Below, piece by piece: positions 32,371-36,960 of a DNA stretch of 36,960 bases. The notes beneath the pieces were generated by a model. It made no database searches. It was given only the letters and a program-made list of their open reading frames with translations, and was not told where the DNA came from. The translations under genes and the position numbers were made by a program. The DNA lies in contig JAVBKU010000030.1 in the NCBI GenBank assembly GCA_031553875.1, positions 1-36,960 of the forward strand, given 5' to 3'. Source of the stretch: JAVBKU01 sp031553875 (lineage in GTDB: Bacteria; Bacteroidota; Bacteroidia; Bacteroidales; Rikenellaceae). How positions within the stretch are numbered: position 1 is the stretch's first letter; every line of letters starts with the position of its first letter.

Positions 32371-32541
32371 ATTAGAAACTGTTTGGATTTTGTTTTCAAA
32401 AAGGTCATCGGCAGTTTCGAGATTATTTTTACGTGCCGCCCGAGGCGCATAGCGGTGCCCTATGAAACGAGGGTGGCGCGAAAAAAGAGCTCGAAAGAGC
32501 TATGAGATTTTTGACAAATAAATTCCAAATAATTTCTCAAT
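32371..32541. repeat. Giant MITE-like hairpin upstream of mutA
   Basis: The ends 32371-32408 and 32502-32541 (reverse complement) align over about 38 nt with some 32 identities, sharing AGAAA, TTTGGA, TTT, CAAAAA and TCAT blocks. Inside, TTTCGAG (32415-32421) pairs with CTCGAAA, and CGTGCCGCCC pairs with GGGTGGCGCG (two G-T pairs). The whole ~170 bp thus folds into one long hairpin. No transposase and no clear target-site duplication is seen. It ends 16 bp before the mutA start. It may be a miniature transposable element or a structured leader. Confidence 0.7.
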
Positions 32542-32557
32542 CCCTAATATTTATATT

Positions 32558-34438
32558 ATGGCAAAAAACAAAGGAGAAAAGCTGTTCGCCGAGTTCCCGC
32601 CCGTGAGTACCGCGAAGTGGGAAGAGGTGATAACAGCCGATCTTAAGGGCGCCGACTACGAGAAAAAGCTCGTGTGGCGTAGTGCCGAGGGCTTCAACGT
32701 CCGCCCCTATTACCGCGCGGAGGACCTGTCGGGCCTCAAATATATGGGCAGCCTGCCCGGCGGATTCCCCTATGTGAGGGGTATCAAAGCCGACAATAAC
32801 TGGCTCGTTCACCAGACCATTTCTTTCCAGGACGCGGGAGCCGATAACCTCCGCATCAAGGAGCTTATCTCCCTCGACGTGCGCTCCGTGGGCGTATGTA
32901 TCTCTACCAAGGAGTTCACTGCCGCCGACCTCTCGACCCTGCTCGAAGGCATCGACATAGAGAATATCGAATTCACATTCTGCGGTTGCGGCGCCAAAGC
33001 GGCCGCCCGCCTCTTCCCCGACTACGCCAGGGGGCGAGGGGCCAACTACGACAAGGTAAAAGCCAACTTCACCATAGACCCCATAATCAAGAACCTCACC
33101 CTCAAGGGCTCGTCCTCGTGCATCGACGCGGGCAAGAGCTTCGAGACCATCAAGTCGCTTATCGAGGGCGCGGGAGAGTACAAGAGGCTCCGTATGGTGG
33201 GCATCAACGGCCAGCAGTTCCAGAACTGCGGCTCGACCATAGTGCAGGAGCTCGCCTTCACGCTCGCCGTGGGCCACGAGTATGTGGTGCGCCTTATGGA
33301 GGCGGGCCTCAGCATCGACCAGGCTGCCCCGTCCATCCGTTTCTCGATGGGTGTAAGCGCCAACTACTTTATGGAGATCGCCAAGTTCCGCGCCGCGCGC
33401 ATGCTTTGGGCGACCATCATCTCGCAGTACAAGCCCATGCGCGGTTGTTCCGTAAAGATGAAGGCCCACGCCGTGACCTCGCGCTGGAACCAGACCGTAT
33501 ACGACCCCTACGTCAACATGCTTCGCGGCACCACCGAGGCCATGAGCGCCGCCATCGCGGGCGTCTACTCCCTGGAGGTGACCCCGTTCGACGCCCCCTA
33601 CGAGGCTCCGACCGAGTTTTCATCACGCATAGCGCGTAACGTGCAGCACCTGTTGCGTAACGAGTCGCACATCGACACCGTGGCCGACCCTTCGGGCGGT
33701 TCGTACTATATCGAGACCCTCACCGAGAGTATCGCCGAGGGAGCATGGAAACTCTTCAAGCAGGTAGAGGAAAAGGGCGGATACATCGCGGCCTTCAAGT
33801 CGGGCTTTATCGCCGAGCAGGTCGAAGCTTCGGCCGCCGCCAAGAACAAGAACATCGCCACCCGCAGGGAGATACTTCTGGGCACCAACCAATATCCCAA
33901 CTTCCTCGAAACAAGCACTGAGGGCGTAAGCGAAGCCACCGTGGCCCCTCAGGCTCCCTCATGCGGATGCGGATGCAGTAAGGAAACGGCTTACAAGCCG
34001 CTGGTTCCCTACCGCGGCTCGATGGAGTTCGAACAGATACGCCTGCGTACCGAAAAAAGCGGCAAAGAGCCCAAAGCCTTCATGCTCACCGCCGGAAGCC
34101 TCGCCTTTGCAAGGGCCAGGGCACAGTTCGCCTGCAACTTCTTTGCCTGCGCGGGTATCAAGGTCATGGACAACACCTTCTTCCCCTCGGTTGCCGAAGG
34201 GGTGAAGGAAGCCATCGCATCGAAAGCCGAGATCGTGGTGCTGTGCGCATCCGACGACGACTACGCCACCCTCGCTCCCGAAGCTAAAAAGCTCCTGGGC
34301 GACAAGGCGATTCTCGTTGTTGCCGGCGCTCCCGCCTGCCAGGCGGAGCTCGAAGCACAGGGCATCAAGAACTTTATCAGCGTGCGCAGCAACGTACTGG
34401 AGACACTGAAGTATTACCTCGCCGAACTCGGTATCTAA
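32558..34438 (+). CDS. mutA: Methylmalonyl-CoA mutase, small (beta) subunit
   Basis: This 626-aa protein is the non-catalytic partner of MutB. It has the mutase TIM barrel (about 25-455) and a degenerate cobalamin-binding-like domain (about 505-626) lacking the DxHxxG motif, as expected of this subunit. A short Cys-Gly run, C469-G-C471-G-C473, sits in the linker between the domains and looks unusual. Its own start follows the giant hairpin. mutB begins 12 nt after its stop. The enzyme interconverts succinyl-CoA and methylmalonyl-CoA, the route to propionate in Bacteroidota. Confidence 0.93.
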   Translation: MAKNKGEKLFAEFPPVSTAKWEEVITADLKGADYEKKLVWRSAEGFNVRPYYRAEDLSGLKYMGSLPGGFPYVRGIKADNNWLVHQTISFQDAGADNLRIKELISLDVRSVGVCISTKEFTAADLSTLLEGIDIENIEFTFCGCGAKAAARLFPDYARGRGANYDKVKANFTIDPIIKNLTLKGSSSCIDAGKSFETIKSLIEGAGEYKRLRMVGINGQQFQNCGSTIVQELAFTLAVGHEYVVRLMEAGLSIDQAAPSIRFSMGVSANYFMEIAKFRAARMLWATIISQYKPMRGCSVKMKAHAVTSRWNQTVYDPYVNMLRGTTEAMSAAIAGVYSLEVTPFDAPYEAPTEFSSRIARNVQHLLRNESHIDTVADPSGGSYYIETLTESIAEGAWKLFKQVEEKGGYIAAFKSGFIAEQVEASAAAKNKNIATRREILLGTNQYPNFLETSTEGVSEATVAPQAPSCGCGCSKETAYKPLVPYRGSMEFEQIRLRTEKSGKEPKAFMLTAGSLAFARARAQFACNFFACAGIKVMDNTFFPSVAEGVKEAIASKAEIVVLCASDDDYATLAPEAKKLLGDKAILVVAGAPACQAELEAQGIKNFISVRSNVLETLKYYLAELGI

Positions 34439-34450
34439 TTCCTGACGATT

Positions 34451-36589
34451 ATGAGAGCAAAATTTTCAGATATAAAATACAGCGGCGAAAACGTCGGCTC
34501 TTGCTGTTCACGTAAGGGCGGCGAAAAAGAAGCCACGTGGCTCACGCCCGAACAGATCGAGGTGAAGCCGGTATACTCGGCCGCCGATCTCGAAGGCATG
34601 GAGCACCTTAACTATGCCGCCGGTATCGCCCCCTTCCTGCGCGGGCCTTACAGCACAATGTACGTGATGAAGCCGTGGACCGTACGCCAGTACGCCGGTT
34701 TCTCCACAGCCGAGGAGAGCAACGCCTTCTACCGCCGCAACCTGGCCTCCGGTCAGAAGGGCCTGTCGGTAGCGTTCGACCTCGCCACACACCGCGGCTA
34801 TGACGCCGACCACCCCCGTGTGGTAGGCGACGTGGGCAAGGCCGGTGTGTCCATCTGTAGCGTCGAAGATATGAAGGTGCTGTTCGACGGTATTCCCCTC
34901 GACAAAATGTCGGTGTCGATGACCATGAACGGCGCGGTGCTTCCCGTACTGGCCTTCTACATCGTGGCCGGCCTCGAGCAGGGTTGCACGCTCGACCAGC
35001 TCAGCGGTACTATACAGAACGATATCCTCAAGGAATTCATGGTGCGTAACACCTATATCTACCCGCCCGAATTCTCGATGAAGATCATCGCCGACATCTT
35101 CGAGTACACCTCGAAGAATATGCCCAAGTTCAACTCCATCTCCATATCCGGCTACCACATGCAGGAGGCGGGCGCCACGGCCGACATCGAGCTGGCCTAT
35201 ACCCTGGCCGACGGCCTCGAGTATCTGCGCACCGGGGTGAACGCGGGGATGGGCGTCGACACTTTCGCCCCGCGCCTCTCGTTCTTCTGGGCCGTGGGCA
35301 TGAACCACTTCATGGAGATCGCCAAGATGCGCGCCGCGCGTATGCTTTGGGCTAAGATCGTGAAGACTTTCGACCCCAAGAACCCCAAATCGCTGGCCCT
35401 GCGTACGCACAGCCAGACTTCAGGGTGGTCGCTCACCGAGCAGGACCCGTTCAACAACGTGGCCCGTACGGCTATCGAGGCCATGGCCGCCGCCCTGGGG
35501 CACACCCAGTCGCTGCATACCAATGCCCTCGACGAAGCCATCGCCCTGCCCACCGACTTTTCCGCACGTATCGCACGCAACACACAGATATACCTGCAGG
35601 AGGAGACCGAGATAACACGTGCCGTCGACCCCTGGGCCGGTTCTTACTATGTGGAATCGCTCACCAAGGAGATCGCAGACAAGGCATGGAAATTGATCGA
35701 GGAGGTAGAGGAGCTCGGCGGTATGGCCAAGGCTATCGAGACCGGTATCCCCAAAATGCGCATCGAGGAAGCCGCCGCGCGCAAGCAGGCGCGCATCGAC
35801 TCGGGTAACGATATCATCGTGGGTATCAACAAGTACCGTCTCGAAAAGGAAGACCCGATCGACATCCTCGACGTGGACAACACCGCCGTGCGCGAGGCTC
35901 AGATCAAGCGCCTGAAGGAACTGCGCGCCGCGCGCGACGAGAAGAAGGTTAAGGCCGCCCTCGAAGCCATAACCGCATGTGTGCGCAGTGGCAAGGGCAA
36001 CCTGCTGGAGCTGGCCGTCGAAGCCGCCAAGGTGCGCGCGTCGCTGGGCGAAATCTCCGACGCCTGCGAAACGGTCGTAGGCCGATACAAAGCAGTAATA
36101 CGTTCAATTTCAGGCATATACTCTGCAGAAGTGAAATCAGATGCTAATTTCGCGCAGGCCAAGGCTATGGCCGAGCGCTTCGCCAAGAAGGAAGGGCGCC
36201 AGCCCCGTATCATGGTCGCCAAACTGGGCCAGGACGGACACGACCGCGGCGCCAAGGTGGTGGCCACGGGCTATGCCGACATAGGTTTCGACGTAGACAT
36301 GGGACCTCTGTTCCAGACTCCCGCCGAAGCCGCGAAGCAGGCTGTGGAAAACGACGTCCACATCGTGGGCGTGTCGTCGCTGGCCGCCGGGCACAAGACT
36401 CTCGTACCGCAGATCGTAGCCGAACTGAAGAAGCTGGGCAGGGAGGATATCATCGTCATCGTGGGCGGTGTGATCCCCGCGCAAGACTACGACGCTCTCT
36501 ACAAGGCGGGCGCCGCAGCCATCTTCGGACCCGGAACACCTATCTCCACAGCCGCCATCAGGATGCTGGAGATACTGCTCGACGAGTAG
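34451..36589 (+). CDS. mutB: Methylmalonyl-CoA mutase, large (alpha) catalytic subunit
   Basis: This 712-aa protein has the acyl-CoA-binding TIM barrel (about 30-560), with the substrate region SVAFDLATHRGYDADHPRV and SVSMTMNGAVLPVLAFY. The C-terminal B12-binding domain has D595-x-H597-x2-G600 (QDGHDRGAKV), H597 being the cobalt ligand, followed by the GVSSLAAGH and VIVGGVIP motifs. Everything needed for catalysis is present and the length is normal. It is co-transcribed with mutA. It works with the CoA-transferase and 2-oxoacid oxidoreductase encoded earlier in the window only in the sense of shared central fermentation; they are not in one operon. No cobalamin riboswitch is visible ahead of the operon. 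Confidence 0.97.
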   Translation: MRAKFSDIKYSGENVGSCCSRKGGEKEATWLTPEQIEVKPVYSAADLEGMEHLNYAAGIAPFLRGPYSTMYVMKPWTVRQYAGFSTAEESNAFYRRNLASGQKGLSVAFDLATHRGYDADHPRVVGDVGKAGVSICSVEDMKVLFDGIPLDKMSVSMTMNGAVLPVLAFYIVAGLEQGCTLDQLSGTIQNDILKEFMVRNTYIYPPEFSMKIIADIFEYTSKNMPKFNSISISGYHMQEAGATADIELAYTLADGLEYLRTGVNAGMGVDTFAPRLSFFWAVGMNHFMEIAKMRAARMLWAKIVKTFDPKNPKSLALRTHSQTSGWSLTEQDPFNNVARTAIEAMAAALGHTQSLHTNALDEAIALPTDFSARIARNTQIYLQEETEITRAVDPWAGSYYVESLTKEIADKAWKLIEEVEELGGMAKAIETGIPKMRIEEAAARKQARIDSGNDIIVGINKYRLEKEDPIDILDVDNTAVREAQIKRLKELRAARDEKKVKAALEAITACVRSGKGNLLELAVEAAKVRASLGEISDACETVVGRYKAVIRSISGIYSAEVKSDANFAQAKAMAERFAKKEGRQPRIMVAKLGQDGHDRGAKVVATGYADIGFDVDMGPLFQTPAEAAKQAVENDVHIVGVSSLAAGHKTLVPQIVAELKKLGREDIIVIVGGVIPAQDYDALYKAGAAAIFGPGTPISTAAIRMLEILLDE

Positions 36590-36663
36590 CGAGTTTAATC
36601 CAAGTAGCGGGCCGGGCTGATTACCTAAGCCCGGGGCGCACGTTTTTAGGGTGGGCGGAAGGC

Positions 36664-36697
36664 CGAGCCGCAGAGGTGAGCATCGCGGGTGCGATGC
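36664..36697 (-). repeat. Intergenic repeat module F, copy 2
   Basis: The reverse complement matches 290-323 with few differences: CATCGC-acc-c-GCGATG here versus CATCGC-gcgtc-GCGATG there, followed in both by ctca-y-ctctgcggctcg. It continues directly into module D copy 2. Confidence 0.6.
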
Positions 36698-36700
36698 AGG

Positions 36701-36770
36701 GTGCCTCCCGGCACACGGATAGATTTGTCATCAGTCAGATTACTTAATCTTTAAAGCGTTGAAGACGCTT
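36701..36770 (+). repeat. Structured intergenic repeat, family D, copy 2
   Basis: GTGCC/GGCAC, AGATT (36721-36725) with AATCT (36746-36750), and AAGCGT (36754-36759) with ACGCTT (36765-36770). It has the same order as 5744-5827 with a different middle stem. Confidence 0.65.
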
Positions 36771-36816
36771 GTAATTCCCGCATATGAAAACTCTAACGAG
36801 GCGCAAGCCTCGTGCA

Positions 36817-36960
36817 AATGCCGCTTCGGGCTTCTGCCGGAAATAGGTCTCGTGAGGGAGATCACCCTCAGTTATCGTGTAACGAGGGAAGCTCCCGGAA
36901 GAGACCCCGGCAGAAGACGCGGCTAGACCTTTTGCCTACTTTTAGGGCGATGATAACATT
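36817..36960 (+). repeat. Structured intergenic repeat, family C, copy 3 (cut by window end)
   Basis: This copy is nearly identical to copy 1 in its central hairpin (GTTA-tcgtg-TAAC) and outer stem (CTTCTGCCGG/CCGGCAGAAG). The terminal hairpin begins with CCTACTTTTA, but the sequence then departs (gatgataacatt) where copy 2 closes the stem. It is preceded by a small GAGGC/GCCTC hairpin near 36799-36812. Confidence 0.75.

Noticed and set aside
32330..32557. Cobalamin riboswitch ahead of the B12-dependent mutase operon
   Set aside because: The conserved B12-box core (GCCACTG-type) is not present; the region is explained by the giant inverted repeat.
32537..33469. Long open frame of 310 codons on the minus strand opposite mutA
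   Set aside because: It is antisense to a well-supported gene and has the composition of a shadow frame in GC-rich coding DNA; similar shadows opposite korA, korB, mutB and the esterase were dropped.
32558..36589. Recent gene duplication of mutA and mutB
   Set aside because: They are the two normal, anciently diverged subunits; only MutB has the DxHxxG motif.

Overview
The window looks like chromosome from a Bacteroidota (Bacteroidales) species. The protein set fits a Rikenellaceae/Alistipes-like gut anaerobe, though I cannot fix the genus. Evidence: promoters of the Bacteroidetes form TTTG-N19-TAnnTTTG (clearest upstream of the tRNA-Leu), lipoproteins with an acidic stretch after the lipobox Cys, A-rich starts mostly without Shine-Dalgarno, an LruC-domain lipoprotein, a fused gamma-alpha 2-oxoacid:ferredoxin oxidoreductase, and split methylmalonyl-CoA mutase. 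The host sequence is GC-rich by eye; 14.4-24.5 kb is plainly AT-richer.

Layout. 0.5-5.5 kb: a sugar-acid type operon on the minus strand (DUF4380 mutarotase-like protein, SDR dehydrogenase, small membrane protein, enolase-superfamily sugar-acid dehydratase), divergent from a GntR-type regulator with a sugar-binding C-terminal domain. 6.1-10.7 kb: KorB/KorA, divergent from a 4-hydroxybutyrate/butyrate-type CoA-transferase. 10.8-14.2 kb: lipoprotein, QueG, long-chain acyl-CoA ligase. 14.3-24.5 kb: tRNA-Leu(CAA) carrying a ~10 kb integrated element. 24.8-30.3 kb: sialate-O-acetylesterase-like protein, LruC lipoprotein, clan GH-A hydrolase lipoprotein. 30.3-36.6 kb: WbqC-like protein, RuvB, MutA and MutB. 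Together KorAB, the CoA-transferase and MutAB fit a fermentative succinate/propionate-type metabolism.

The integrated element is bounded by a 14-bp duplication of the tRNA 3' end (14404-14417 and 24467-24480). It has a tyrosine recombinase next to attR, an excisionase-like HTH protein, a D5/P4-type primase-helicase, a Toprim/zinc-ribbon primase-like protein, two unknown proteins, a three-gene envelope operon and, next to attL, a Shedu (DUF4263) anti-phage gene. I see no relaxase, conjugation, capsid or terminase gene, so it resembles a satellite or minimal integrative element. Matching tandem repeats at both ends look like integrase arm sites. A ~180-nt two-domain structured RNA candidate ending in a U-run lies before the envelope operon. 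A repeat-built hairpin follows the helicase gene.

The gene-poor gaps at 1-500, 4.1-4.25, 5.5-6.0 and 36.6-36.96 kb are built from at least four families of hairpin-forming intergenic repeats. In several, the stems differ between copies yet still pair, which is covariation readable within this one window. A separate ~170-bp giant hairpin with ~38-bp terminal inverted repeats (MITE-like) sits directly upstream of mutA. The structured-RNA candidate, the covarying repeats and this giant hairpin are the most novel-looking items.
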